Part shown: positions 7,471-14,960 of the stretch, piece by piece
Layout: every line of letters begins with the position of its first letter
How positions within the stretch are numbered: position 1 is the first letter of the stretch
From: Deferribacteraceae bacterium UBA6793
GTDB lineage: Bacteria > Chrysiogenota > Deferribacteres > Deferribacterales > Geovibrionaceae
Direction: 5' to 3'
NCBI GenBank assembly: GCA_002452405.1
Contig: DKFP01000015.1
Coordinates: 1-64,000 of the forward strand
Length of the DNA: 64,000 nt
Position numbers and translations under genes: made by a program
The notes under the pieces: generated by a model
Databases searched by the model: none
Seen by the model: the letters and a program-made list of their open reading frames with translations, nothing else
What the model was told of the DNA's origin: nothing

Positions 7471-8894
7471 CACCTACAGTAAAATATCTGTCAGAAAAGA
7501 CAAAGATAAACAGGCTCTACTCAAATCAGTTCATAGGTGACTTTTCGGCACAGCGGGTTAAGCATCTGCTTTCAAACGGCAGCCTTAACAAGCTCACGGC
7601 ACTTTACAAAGCCATGCTGACAAGAGACGCACACATGACAGGAGAAATCCATAAACGCTGTCTGGCTGTGATAAGCACAGGCTTTATCATTGACTGCGAG
7701 GATGATAAAATCCGACAGTTCACGCAAAAATACCTAACATCCATAGGCTTCAACAGCTTTTTGACAGACCTGCTTTCTGCCGTGCCATACGGCTTTTCGG
7801 TTTTTGACCTCGTATGGCAGCGCAAAGACGGTTACTTTGTCCCTCGCCCTTATTTCCTCGAACAGAGATACTTTGACAGCGACAAAGACGGGCTTTTTGT
7901 CACACTTGAAAACTACAGCAAGCTCTACATTGAGAATGAGCATAAATTCCTTATACATCTTCACAAGACTACATCCGGCAGTATCACAGACTTTGCACTG
8001 CTTAAACAGCTTGCGTGGCTTTTCACACTGAAAAACTATGTCCTCGCTCACTATGCCAAATATACCGAGATTCTGGGTGTTCCGCCCGTCATTGTGCAAA
8101 CCGACAGCGGGGAACCGGAAAAGATCGTCGAACAGGTTCTGGAACTGCGGAGCGGTGGTGCTGCTTATTTCCCCAAAGACGCTGTTGTAACCCTTCTTGA
8201 GGGCAAAGGGAGAGACAGCGATTTTATGACGTTCATAAAATATGCCGACAGCGTGACCAGCCAGACTATTTTAGGCGGCAACCTGACCACAAACGTTGAC
8301 ACGGGAAGCAAAGCGGCGGCGACTGTACACGACACTGTGAGAACCGAGTATCTCAGAAACGACACGGCTCTGATTGAGGAAACTATCAACGGTCTTTTGC
8401 GCACTGTTGTTGACATGAACTTCAATACTGAGAAATACCCCACTGTGCGGTTTGACGTTGAAGAGTTCATTGATGAACAGACGAAGGTGACAACACTTAG
8501 GACGCTTCAGGAAATGGGAATAGGACTGAGTGAAGAATACATCAGAAAGTTATTCAGGATTCCCAAGCCAGCAAAAGGTGAAAAAATCCTTAGTCTCAAT
8601 ACCATCGGCAGTAAAAAAGAAACAAACGGCAGGCAAGAAATCAACAGCCTCAATCCAACTGATGAAATCGACAGGCAATATATACGACTCACAGAAGCCC
8701 ATATTAAGCCCACAGAGGAAGAAATAGCCTCGCAACTCACCAAGATGCTTAAAAATGTCACTTCTTATTCTGAGGCATTTAAAGCCCTTAAGCAGGCATA
8801 TCCAGATTTTGAGGTTAAATCACTGGAAAAGACCTTTTTCAATGTGACAGCAAACACAGAGCTTTACGGCTTCACCGACAAAGAGGAGGAATAA
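7467..8894 (+). CDS. Portal protein (DUF935, Mu gp29-like)
   Basis: 475 residues. Features of the DUF935 portal family include FLTDLLSAVPYGFSVFDLVW, a GGNLTTNVDTGSKAAATVH motif near the middle, and the C-terminal EKYPTVRFDVEEFIDEQTKV. The portal dodecamer forms the DNA channel and the head-tail vertex. Between terminase and gpF as in Mu. The last ~90 residues are Glu/Lys-rich and less conserved. Confidence 0.9.
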   Translation: MTPTVKYLSEKTKINRLYSNQFIGDFSAQRVKHLLSNGSLNKLTALYKAMLTRDAHMTGEIHKRCLAVISTGFIIDCEDDKIRQFTQKYLTSIGFNSFLTDLLSAVPYGFSVFDLVWQRKDGYFVPRPYFLEQRYFDSDKDGLFVTLENYSKLYIENEHKFLIHLHKTTSGSITDFALLKQLAWLFTLKNYVLAHYAKYTEILGVPPVIVQTDSGEPEKIVEQVLELRSGGAAYFPKDAVVTLLEGKGRDSDFMTFIKYADSVTSQTILGGNLTTNVDTGSKAAATVHDTVRTEYLRNDTALIEETINGLLRTVVDMNFNTEKYPTVRFDVEEFIDEQTKVTTLRTLQEMGIGLSEEYIRKLFRIPKPAKGEKILSLNTIGSKKETNGRQEINSLNPTDEIDRQYIRLTEAHIKPTEEEIASQLTKMLKNVTSYSEAFKALKQAYPDFEVKSLEKTFFNVTANTELYGFTDKEEE

Positions 8895-10124
8895 ATGTCC
8901 GGCTTCAGCTTCACACAGCCGCCGGAGGATGCGCTTGACTATTTCAAGGCAAAAGGGCAAGACCTGACATTTCACTACGATGAGATGATGCACGATGCCC
9001 ACCACCGAACGTTCACAGTGGCAAAGATAACACGCCTTGATTTACTTGCGGACGTTCAGCAGAGCCTCACAGAAGCTATGGAGAACGGCATACCTTACGA
9101 ACAATGGGAACGGGAACTGCGCCCGACTCTAGTTGAAAAAGGCTGGTACGGAACAACAGAGGTCACAGACGAAACAACCGGAGAGGTTGCCGAAATCTAT
9201 GTAGGGGCAAGACGACTGAAGCACATATACCTGACAAACATGCGTGTGTCTTATAATGTCGGCAGATACAGGCAGTTTGAAGAGATGCCGGATGCCGTCT
9301 ACTGGCGTTATGTCTCCGCTCTGAAAGAAACGACCAGAGCCAGCCACAGAGTGTTACACGGGATTGTCCGGGAGAAAGGCGACCCGTTTTGGCAGAAGAA
9401 CCTTCCGCCCAACGACCACGGATGTATATGCAAAGTACAAGCATATAATCAGGAACAGCTTGAGGCAAAAGGCTGGAAAGTCACGTCTGCGGACACACCA
9501 CCGCCATTCGGGTATAACGGAGCGCACCCGGATTGGGCATATGATTTGCGCCACGGCGGAGCGGCGGCACAGCTTGAAACCGAGTATTTCAAAAAGGCAA
9601 AGAAACTCCTTGCCACAGACACGGAACTGGCAAGGACGGCTTTTGAAACAGCCCTTTCAGACCTGAAAAAAGGCTACCGGAAGGAAGATTTTACATGGTG
9701 GATGGATGCAGTCAGTAATGACATCAAACACCCGCAGAATGAAGCCATAGCGGGTTATATCTCAACCGATATATACGATTTCCTTGTGAAACATGGAATA
9801 ACAGCAGAAGAGCCGCACATATGGCTTAACAAGCACGGTTTGACACATATTCTACGGCAGACAAAGCAGGATGCAGAAATAGCCTTGACTCCTGAAGAGA
9901 TAAAGATGTTTCCAGACATTATAACAGGTTCGGAAAGCGTTCTGTTCGACAAAGACAAGAAAAACATTCTCTACACCTTCGGCAGCGACAGCGACAAAGA
10001 CAGTAAAATTGCCGTTGAGGTCAACTACAAGACCGACAAAGGCACAAGAAACGTTATTGTCAGCGGAGGAAAGGTTGTTGCGTCTGAGTTTGAGAACAAA
10101 GGCAGATATGAAAGGATAAAGTGA
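8895..10124 (+). CDS. Head morphogenesis protein gpF-like with C-terminal PBECR-type nuclease-like domain
   Basis: 409 residues. The N-terminal ~215 residues are the Mu gpF (gp30) minor head domain, with the conserved block YWRYVSALKETTRASHRVLHG followed by DPFWQKNLPPNDHGCICKV. The C-terminal ~135 residues, from about EAIAGYISTDIYDFLVKHG, contain NKHGLTHILRQ, a GSESVLFDKDKKNILYTFG turn and a beta-rich end. This resembles the phage-Barnase-EndoU-ColicinE5/D-RelE (PBECR) group of RNase-like domains often fused to gpF proteins and thought to be carried in the virion. Catalysis is inferred, not shown. The stop lies inside the tRNA-like element that follows. Confidence 0.85.
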   Translation: MSGFSFTQPPEDALDYFKAKGQDLTFHYDEMMHDAHHRTFTVAKITRLDLLADVQQSLTEAMENGIPYEQWERELRPTLVEKGWYGTTEVTDETTGEVAEIYVGARRLKHIYLTNMRVSYNVGRYRQFEEMPDAVYWRYVSALKETTRASHRVLHGIVREKGDPFWQKNLPPNDHGCICKVQAYNQEQLEAKGWKVTSADTPPPFGYNGAHPDWAYDLRHGGAAAQLETEYFKKAKKLLATDTELARTAFETALSDLKKGYRKEDFTWWMDAVSNDIKHPQNEAIAGYISTDIYDFLVKHGITAEEPHIWLNKHGLTHILRQTKQDAEIALTPEEIKMFPDIITGSESVLFDKDKKNILYTFGSDSDKDSKIAVEVNYKTDKGTRNVIVSGGKVVASEFENKGRYERIK

Positions 10125-10215
10125 TGTGTTTCGGGAGGCCTCGAACCTCCAACACGGCTCCGTATTTCTACAGCTACCCGCTCTACCCGCTTGAGACTTA
10201 CGAAAAACACATCAC
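10121..10215 (-). other. Degenerate tRNA-like structured element
   Basis: The ends pair perfectly over 11 bp (GTGATGTGTTT with AAACACATCAC). Read on the minus strand, the inside has a D-arm-like CTCAAGCGGGTAGAG, a CTGTAGA segment resembling a Tyr (GTA) anticodon loop, a short extra hairpin ACGG-AG-CCGT as in class II tRNAs, and a good T-arm (GGAGG TTCGAGG CCTCC). The anticodon stem does not pair and the acceptor region has a 2-nt excess on one side, so it is not a normal tRNA. It fills most of the 129-bp gap between gpF and gpG and is encoded opposite to them. It could be a decayed tRNA, a tRNA mimic or a structured mRNA element. Confidence 0.35.
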
Positions 10216-10253
10216 CAACAAAGCTAATATAGCACCAAAAGGAGATTTACGCA

Positions 10254-10712
10254 ATGTTTGAAGGCAACATCACAATAGACGATGCAGAGATAAAGGCGAA
10301 ACTGGCAAAACTGTCCGGATTTATGAAAGCTCTGCGCCCTGTCATGCTTGAGATCGGCAACATGCTCCGCAACGAAACCGAGCTTTCATTTGAAAACGAA
10401 AAGACCCCGTGGGGGGCAAAGTGGGAGCCGCTTTCTGCGGTCACCATCGCAAGAAAGGGACATTCAAAGATTCTAACCGATTCGGGTCAGCTCTCATCCA
10501 GCTTTACTGTCAAGGCAGACAACGACTCCGCAACTGTCGGCACAAACAAGGTTTACGCCGCTATTCACAACTTCGGCGGAAATGCGGGCAAAGGGAAAAA
10601 GATAAAGATTCCGGCAAGACAATATCTTCCGGCTGACAAGGCAGGGAGACTGGAACCGGGGGTGGAGAGGTCTATCGTCAACTACCTGACAAGGAAGATA
10701 AGAGAAATATAA
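10254..10712 (+). CDS. Phage virion morphogenesis protein (Mu gpG family)
   Basis: 152 residues with the Mu gpG / phage virion morphogenesis signature: NMLRNETELSFENEKTPWGAKWEPLS early, then LTDSGQLSSSFTVKADNDSATVGTNKVYAAIHNFGG and IPARQYLP near the end. In Mu, gpG acts in tail completion or head-tail joining. Shine-Dalgarno AAGGAG lies 11 bp before ATG. It is the last gene of the rightward arm and converges on the accessory gene at 10722 with only 9 bp between stops and no visible terminator. Confidence 0.9.
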   Translation: MFEGNITIDDAEIKAKLAKLSGFMKALRPVMLEIGNMLRNETELSFENEKTPWGAKWEPLSAVTIARKGHSKILTDSGQLSSSFTVKADNDSATVGTNKVYAAIHNFGGNAGKGKKIKIPARQYLPADKAGRLEPGVERSIVNYLTRKIREI

Positions 10713-10721
10713 AAAAGATAA

Positions 10722-11576
10722 TCACTTTGGTAAATTGTAAATCCCATCAGAAGAGAGTGTCCAATTTTTTCCTTTATCATTTGTTTCAAATGTGAATCTA
10801 TTAATTGCTCCTTCCTCGCAATTTATTTCTGGCGCTTTACCATAAGGAAGCATGATATCAGACCAAACAATAGCATGAGAGGTACCTGTCCCAATCATAT
10901 CAACCACAAATTTTGTGTTATCAAATTTAGGAGAATTTTCAAAAGCTATTGATACTATAGAGCTATTCAATTTGACTATTTTTTTATTCTTTTTCGCACA
11001 ATCAAGCAACAAATTCCTGTCAATTATTTCAATCAAATCAGGAGAATCAGAATTTTCATTATGGTCGATGCGGTTTGCCCGAACCCACCCGATAGCTGGA
11101 CTATCTTGTATAGCTTGTTGTAAAGCTATTACTGCTATTCTAGGAAGTTCTTCAGGAGATTGCCATTTTTTAATATGATGACTTTTAAGAACTAAAGTAA
11201 CAAATTTTTTAAGTTTATCTTTCCCTTGTTTGGTTTTCTCACATTTATCATTAGGCAACTTACCTATATCATCAATAATTAAAGGAATAATAGAAATGTC
11301 TTTTGATAAGGCATATTCGTACTCCTTTTGAGTATAACTTTTACCAGTTGTATCACATGAACCATAACACCCTGCAATAATAAGAATGTAATAATCTGTA
11401 TCATCAATAACTTTTTGTATATGTTCCCATGCTGTTTCATTTGCTGCGGGAAAATACTCCATACCAACAGGGATATTTCCAGACTCCACTATAGCGTTCC
11501 AAACAATATTCCTTTCTTTTTTCAAATCCTCATACGTTGAGGATATGAATACTTGATAGCGTTTAACGGATCCCAT
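10722..11576 (-). CDS. DUF4062 (TIR/SLOG-like) protein, probable defence effector
   Basis: 284 residues from ATG 11576, chosen because GAGGTGG sits 5-12 bases upstream and lies inside the longer reading frame. The N-terminal ~100 residues are a DUF4062 domain: YQVFISSTYEDLKKERN, GMEYFPAANETAWEHIQ, YYILIIAGCYG, SYTQKEYEYALSKDISII. The C-terminal half is beta-rich and unassigned. DUF4062 is a Rossmann-like relative of TIR domains found in many defence and signalling proteins. Strongly AT-rich compared with the phage around it, so a recent cargo gene (moron). NAD-cleaving or nucleotide-sensing activity is a guess from the fold family. Confidence 0.75.
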   Translation of the reverse strand: MGSVKRYQVFISSTYEDLKKERNIVWNAIVESGNIPVGMEYFPAANETAWEHIQKVIDDTDYYILIIAGCYGSCDTTGKSYTQKEYEYALSKDISIIPLIIDDIGKLPNDKCEKTKQGKDKLKKFVTLVLKSHHIKKWQSPEELPRIAVIALQQAIQDSPAIGWVRANRIDHNENSDSPDLIEIIDRNLLLDCAKKNKKIVKLNSSIVSIAFENSPKFDNTKFVVDMIGTGTSHAIVWSDIMLPYGKAPEINCEEGAINRFTFETNDKGKNWTLSSDGIYNLPK

Positions 11577-11626
11577 GCAAAGCCACCTCATCAATTATAA
11601 AACTTAATAAATACAAAAAAGATCTA

Positions 11627-11971
11627 TTAACGTTCAAAAGACTCCTCAAACACGATAGAATCAATTTTTGGATAGTCCTTTTTATCGACATACCACAGTT
11701 CTGTGATATTTTTACGTTCGTATCTTTTGACAGCAAACATAAGCGGCTTGCTCTTCACCAGAAAATCGTTAGAAAGCCCCTTAAACTCTGCACCGCCCTG
11801 AACATCATTTCCACAGCGGTTATCAACTGTAACCTTCACTGATAATTTAACAAATATACCAGCATCATTATCAAGGACGATGTGTTGAGGATTGGAATAT
11901 TTAAGACAAGATTCAGCCTGAACATATGATATTGAAAAAACAATAATTAAAGCAATCATAAAAAGTTTCAT
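11627..11971 (-). CDS. Small exported protein, unknown
   Basis: 114 residues with a clear signal peptide (MKLFMIALIIVFSISYVQA then ESCLKY) and a mature domain of about 95 residues with two Cys (C22 and one in NRCGN) that could form a disulfide. Beta-rich with LDNDAGIFVKLSVKVTVDNRC. Preceded by AGAGGATAG at the ATG. It lies between the DUF4062 gene and the next accessory gene on the same strand. An envelope-acting superinfection-exclusion factor is possible; no family recognised. Confidence 0.55.
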   Translation of the reverse strand: MKLFMIALIIVFSISYVQAESCLKYSNPQHIVLDNDAGIFVKLSVKVTVDNRCGNDVQGGAEFKGLSNDFLVKSKPLMFAVKRYERKNITELWYVDKKDYPKIDSIVFEESFER

Positions 11972-11981
11972 GCTATCCTCT

Positions 11982-12821
11982 CTAATCTATTTCATCGGGG
12001 TCAAATGTTTCCTCAAAATAACAATCAAGTATTCTATACATAATAATTTTACTTTCTTTATAAACCACTTCCACATCAACAATATAAATCAAATCATTCC
12101 ATTGTTTATCAAATTTTTCATCACCGGATACAATTTTTGCTTTGATAGCATTATCAACAAAAACAAGCTTCTTGGGTTTTGGGTCTATATTATCAATAAT
12201 CCCCATATCTCCTATAGATGAATTATTATTAAAACGAGTTTGAAACCATCGAATAGCTTGCTTTTTATATAAATACTGAGATTCTTCCTTTTCCAAAACT
12301 TCATCTATTTTTTGCTTAACTCTTTGCGCCTGCTCGCTGTTAAAAGTACAACCAACATACATGTTCCCGTTAACATGCGGAACCATATTAAATTGAGAAG
12401 CAGAATCTTTAGCTACAGGATTAAGTATGCTTGATACTGCTTTTAACGTTTTTATAGGAACTTCAGATTTGTTAATTTCTTTTTTATCCAATTTTTCAAT
12501 CAGTAATTTGAACCATTCAACCCATGCTGTTAATATTCCATCTTGATAAAGATCAGGTAATACAGGAAGAGCAGCAGCCATTAGCTCAATAACAATGGAG
12601 CCAGAGCGAACTTCTTTGATATATAACGTGGTATCAACAGGTGTTTTCTTTAAATCTTTAGTCGCATGCTCTGAAAAGCTGTTTTCAATTGCTTTCATTG
12701 CATTAATAAAGTCTTCAAGCTCAACAGGTTTTGAATTATCAAAAGTGATTGCAACATAGTTTTTCTCATCTATTTTATATTGATGTTGAGCTTTTTTCCT
12801 CATCTTAAACCACCAGTTCAT
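11982..12821 (-). CDS. Unknown accessory protein
   Basis: 279 residues from ATG 12821 (GGAGCATAAA upstream; the longer frame starts lack such a signal). The start is basic with MNWWFKMRKKAQHQYKID. A conserved-looking core reads YIKEVRSGSIVIELMAAALP then a hydrophobic DLYQDGILTAWVEWFKLLIEKL, followed by a soluble C-terminus ending in acidic residues. No family named. AT-rich, same strand and close spacing as the secreted protein and DUF4062 gene, so the three may form one transferred operon. Confidence 0.55.
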   Translation of the reverse strand: MNWWFKMRKKAQHQYKIDEKNYVAITFDNSKPVELEDFINAMKAIENSFSEHATKDLKKTPVDTTLYIKEVRSGSIVIELMAAALPVLPDLYQDGILTAWVEWFKLLIEKLDKKEINKSEVPIKTLKAVSSILNPVAKDSASQFNMVPHVNGNMYVGCTFNSEQAQRVKQKIDEVLEKEESQYLYKKQAIRWFQTRFNNNSSIGDMGIIDNIDPKPKKLVFVDNAIKAKIVSGDEKFDKQWNDLIYIVDVEVVYKESKIIMYRILDCYFEETFDPDEID

Positions 12822-12886
12822 TTTATGCTCCATTATATACAGTTGGTTTAAAATATCGCAATAGAAATGCCTCTTCATACAGAGAA

Positions 12887-13075
12887 TTATCCTATCTTTT
12901 CAATCTTCATAACGTCTTTGATGTACTCTTTGAGGTAAGGGTCATACTTTGCGATTTCAACGCTCAAAAACTTGTAATTGCATTCAGGATTCTTACAACG
13001 CCTGTATCTCTCTGTTACGTTTCCAGCTATGGTGCTGACAACACCAGTTTCGTGACCGCACTTCGGACAGAACAT
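12887..13075 (-). CDS. Zinc-ribbon protein (NrdR/Com-like N-terminal type)
   Basis: 62 residues: MFCPKCGHETGVVSTIAGN then RYRRCKNPECNYKFLSVE. The C-x2-C ... C-x4-C pattern and the RRRC-FxTxE-like sequence resemble the NrdR zinc ribbon, without the ATP-cone. It probably binds DNA or RNA as a small phage regulator. The neighbouring 13077 gene overlaps tightly in spacing, suggesting one early transcript. Confidence 0.65.
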   Translation of the reverse strand: MFCPKCGHETGVVSTIAGNVTERYRRCKNPECNYKFLSVEIAKYDPYLKEYIKDVMKIEKIG

Positions 13076-13076
13076 A

Positions 13077-13310
13077 TCAACCTCCCAGTCGGCTTACCAG
13101 CAAACATGTACCATACCGCACCTGAACGATTCCTGAACCGTCACACACAAAGCACTCTGTATAAAGGAAACCCGCTTTGTTTTTCCCCGAACCAGCGCAT
13201 TCAGGGCAAGTTATACTTTCTTCTGTTTCCCATACCCACTGGCGGCACAGGACACTGCATTTAAGCCCTGTTACGGGACAGTCAATTTTCAAAGCCTCTT
13301 TCCGTTCCAT
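13077..13310 (-). CDS. DnaJ-type zinc-finger small protein
   Basis: 77 residues. Central CPECAGSGKNKAGFLYTECFVCDGSG has two CxxCxGxG repeats as in the DnaJ Cys-rich region, here with one pair of repeats only; an additional CPVTGLKCSVLC lies upstream. Such mini DnaJ-like zinc proteins are common in phage early regions. Role unknown. ATG follows GAGGTTATAAGA. Confidence 0.6.
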   Translation of the reverse strand: MERKEALKIDCPVTGLKCSVLCRQWVWETEESITCPECAGSGKNKAGFLYTECFVCDGSGIVQVRYGTCLLVSRLGG

Positions 13311-13349
13311 TCTTATAACCTCAAAAAACTAATTATTATCCCCTCGCCA

Positions 13350-13377
13350 TTGCACAAACACCTGATAGTTGTATAAT
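13350..13377 (+). promoter_or_regulatory. Strong sigma70-type promoter for the small membrane ORF
   Basis: TTGCAC (13350-13355), a 16-bp spacer and a perfect TATAAT (13372-13377). The expected start point near 13384 leaves a very short leader with GGAGAGGTG directly before ATG 13396. It runs against all surrounding early genes. Confidence 0.6.
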
Positions 13378-13395
13378 TGAGCGGAGAGGTGATTT

Positions 13396-13506
13396 ATGGA
13401 TCCACATTCTTTTACAGTTAAACTTATACAAGATGGCATCAGCGATACAGTTATTGGAGTGATTGTTGGCGGATTCATGTTCGTTCGCCGACTTACTCAG
13501 GGCTAA
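13396..13506 (+). CDS. 36-residue single-span membrane peptide
   Basis: ATG at 13396 follows GGAGAGGTGATTT and a consensus promoter. The product starts MDPHSFTVKLIQDGISD, then has one hydrophobic helix (TVIGVIVGGFMFV) and the basic end RRLTQG. It is encoded antisense to the truncated DUF2786 frame and opposite to the early operon. The tiny size, membrane helix, basic tail and private promoter recall lysogenic-conversion or type I toxin-like peptides, but nothing more can be claimed. Confidence 0.5.
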   Translation: MDPHSFTVKLIQDGISDTVIGVIVGGFMFVRRLTQG

Positions 13507-13537
13507 ACACTTCTTTATCTTTTCCAGAATCTGTTTC

Positions 13538-13768
13538 TTATTCATTATTCCTCCTTACCTGCCATTGAATCCACTTTGTAAAGAACAAATCATAAGCGGC
13601 AACATCATCCGTTTTAGTCCTTTTTCCGACATAATCGGGCTTGTCTATTGCCCTAATAGGTTGGGTCGTTCTCGGTGTATTCTGGTACACAAACAAGATG
13701 CCCGGATAATCTGGATGTTCTACTTGTCCACCGTCAAGCATAAGCCGCAGTGCTTGTTCTCTTGTCAT
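13538..13768 (-). CDS. Small phage protein, faint DUF2829/Tad2-like pattern
   Basis: 76 residues: MTREQALRLMLDGGQVEHPDYPGILFVYQN, then a polar middle and ending FFTKWIQWQVRRNNE. The AL-x2-ML-x-GG-x-V start and hydrophobic FVYQ strand resemble the layout of DUF2829 (Tad2) proteins, which sequester signalling nucleotides, but key residues cannot be verified and it is shorter. It overlaps the next reading frame by 8 bp. Treat as a hypothetical early protein. Confidence 0.45.
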   Translation of the reverse strand: MTREQALRLMLDGGQVEHPDYPGILFVYQNTPRTTQPIRAIDKPDYVGKRTKTDDVAAYDLFFTKWIQWQVRRNNE

Positions 13769-13830
13769 TCCCCCTCCTTTCGTAACCCTCTTTACTCAGC
13801 ACCCAACTTCTGGAAGCTGGACAGAGAGGG

Positions 13831-14109
13831 TCAGCTCTCTGTTGCCTCTGCTGTTGATCCGGAAAATTTAAATCCCGGAATAGAGTCAATAACATCCACG
13901 ACACGATCAAGATTATACTCAGCGAATGCTTTCTCCGCTTTATCCCAACCCTCATCGGTATCTGCAAAAGAAAATCCAACCATGCATACACCCAGATCCT
14001 CAGGTTGACAAAAAAAGCGAATAGCGGGATCGCCCTCATCATCTCTCGTTAGCATCACGAGTATCTGACCGTGTTTTTTTGTCTTAAACAGCTTTGCAAA
14101 ATCTGCCAT
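13831..14109 (-). CDS. Hypothetical Mu-like early protein
   Basis: 92 residues, soluble: MADFAKLFKTKKHGQILVMLTRDDEGDPAIRF then an acidic C-terminal part. Start supported by GAGGGTGTGAC; 1 bp after the DUF3164 stop. Short proteins with the GQILV-hxxDDEG phrase occur in transposable phage early regions; function unknown. Confidence 0.6.
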   Translation of the reverse strand: MADFAKLFKTKKHGQILVMLTRDDEGDPAIRFFCQPEDLGVCMVGFSFADTDEGWDKAEKAFAEYNLDRVVDVIDSIPGFKFSGSTAEATES

Positions 14110-14110
14110 G

Positions 14111-14719
14111 TCACACCCTCGCTATGTCCAGCGGCACACAATCCCACTCGCCGCTATCGTTTCTTACCCAAAATGCTATATACTGGCGTTTTCCGGTGAT
14201 TTTCAGGCTCTCGCTGATAATCTCCATCGCCTTTTTCCAGTCTGAATCCTTGATACTCAGTTTGCGAAGCCCCAGAATCCGCTTTTTGTCCACCTTGCCT
14301 TTCTCGTCAACATTGAACGCATCACGGACAAGAACCACTATCTCGCTCCTGCTGTTCTCGCTCCATTTTTCGATGCACTTGTCAATGAGGGTCTTGGCAA
14401 GAAGGAGCTTTTCGTCAAAATCCAGCACCTTGTGGTTGCGAACCTCAACTTTCATGGTATTGCTGAAGTTCGTAATGACCTTGTTGCCGCCTTCATTACG
14501 AGCGGTGACACCGTACTGCTTTTCAAGAGCATCAAGGAAAGCGTCAATGTCCTCATATGCCGCCTCTTTAAACTCGGACAGCTTGTTTGAAAGTGCCGAT
14601 GCTTTCCCCATGAGCTTTTCAACAAGAGCGTCCCGCTTCTTGTCTTCCGGTTTAACGTGCTTCGGCGGAACTGCATCTCCGGCACTGTCTATCCAGTACC
14701 CATTTGTATCTGTCTTCAT
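14111..14719 (-). CDS. DUF3164 family protein (Mu-like early region)
   Basis: 202 residues with the family features TNGYWIDSAGDAVPPKHVKPEDKKRD at the N-terminus, a helical middle (KKRDALVEKLMGKASALSNKL) and a C-terminal KITGKRQYIAFWVRNDSGEWD. Such proteins are conserved in Mu-like phages between GemA and the transposition genes; their biochemical role is not known. Shine-Dalgarno AAGGAGAC. Confidence 0.8.
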   Translation of the reverse strand: MKTDTNGYWIDSAGDAVPPKHVKPEDKKRDALVEKLMGKASALSNKLSEFKEAAYEDIDAFLDALEKQYGVTARNEGGNKVITNFSNTMKVEVRNHKVLDFDEKLLLAKTLIDKCIEKWSENSRSEIVVLVRDAFNVDEKGKVDKKRILGLRKLSIKDSDWKKAMEIISESLKITGKRQYIAFWVRNDSGEWDCVPLDIARV

Positions 14720-14728
14720 GTTGTCTCC

Positions 14729-14947
14729 TTAAACAGCCTTCTGTTTTTCAGCCTGTACAGCGTCATAGTAATCTGTCAGGTCGTTAACGCCATATGCGCC
14801 GAACTCTTCCTTCAGGTCGGTCAGAGTCATATGCGGGATGGCATACTTGGTTGCCTCACTGATAAAGCTGTCAACACTCACCGCCGACTTTGCCATATCT
14901 CTGAGCCTCTTTTTCAACTGGTCACTTGTCAGTTTCTTTGGTTTCAT
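14729..14947 (-). CDS. Hypothetical early protein
   Basis: 72 residues from ATG 14947, which has GGAGGATGAT upstream; the longer frame has no such signal and overlaps the zinc-ribbon gene. Helical: MKPKKLTSDQLKKRLRDMAK with an acidic C-terminal half. Sits 9 bp upstream of DUF3164. No family recognised. Confidence 0.55.
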   Translation of the reverse strand: MKPKKLTSDQLKKRLRDMAKSAVSVDSFISEATKYAIPHMTLTDLKEEFGAYGVNDLTDYYDAVQAEKQKAV

Positions 14948-14960
14948 ATCATCCTCCGTA

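Larger units (their letters stand above)
13336..13545 (-). pseudogene. DUF2786-like gene remnant (N-terminal ~25 residues only)
   Basis: The first 24 residues (MNKKQILEKIKKCLALSKSANEHE) match the start of DUF2786 proteins found in Mu-like early regions, with an excellent Shine-Dalgarno (AGGAGGAAT). Beyond that the frame carries unrelated sequence and stops after 69 codons, whereas family members are usually around 200 residues. The non-matching part coincides with the oppositely oriented gene at 13396-13506 and its promoter, so the DUF2786 gene was probably truncated when that segment was acquired. Confidence 0.55.

Noticed and set aside
10121..10215. Calling the element a functional tRNA (Tyr or Sec)
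   Set aside because: Anticodon stem does not pair, acceptor stem is unequal and there is no TCA anticodon or selenocysteine-tRNA geometry; kept only as tRNA-like.
13077..13310. DnaJ co-chaperone gene
   Set aside because: Only the zinc-finger repeats are present; there is no J-domain or substrate domain.
14094..14732. 212-residue Ser/Leu-rich frame opposite DUF3164
   Set aside because: Antisense shadow of a family-matched gene, low-complexity composition, no ribosome binding site.
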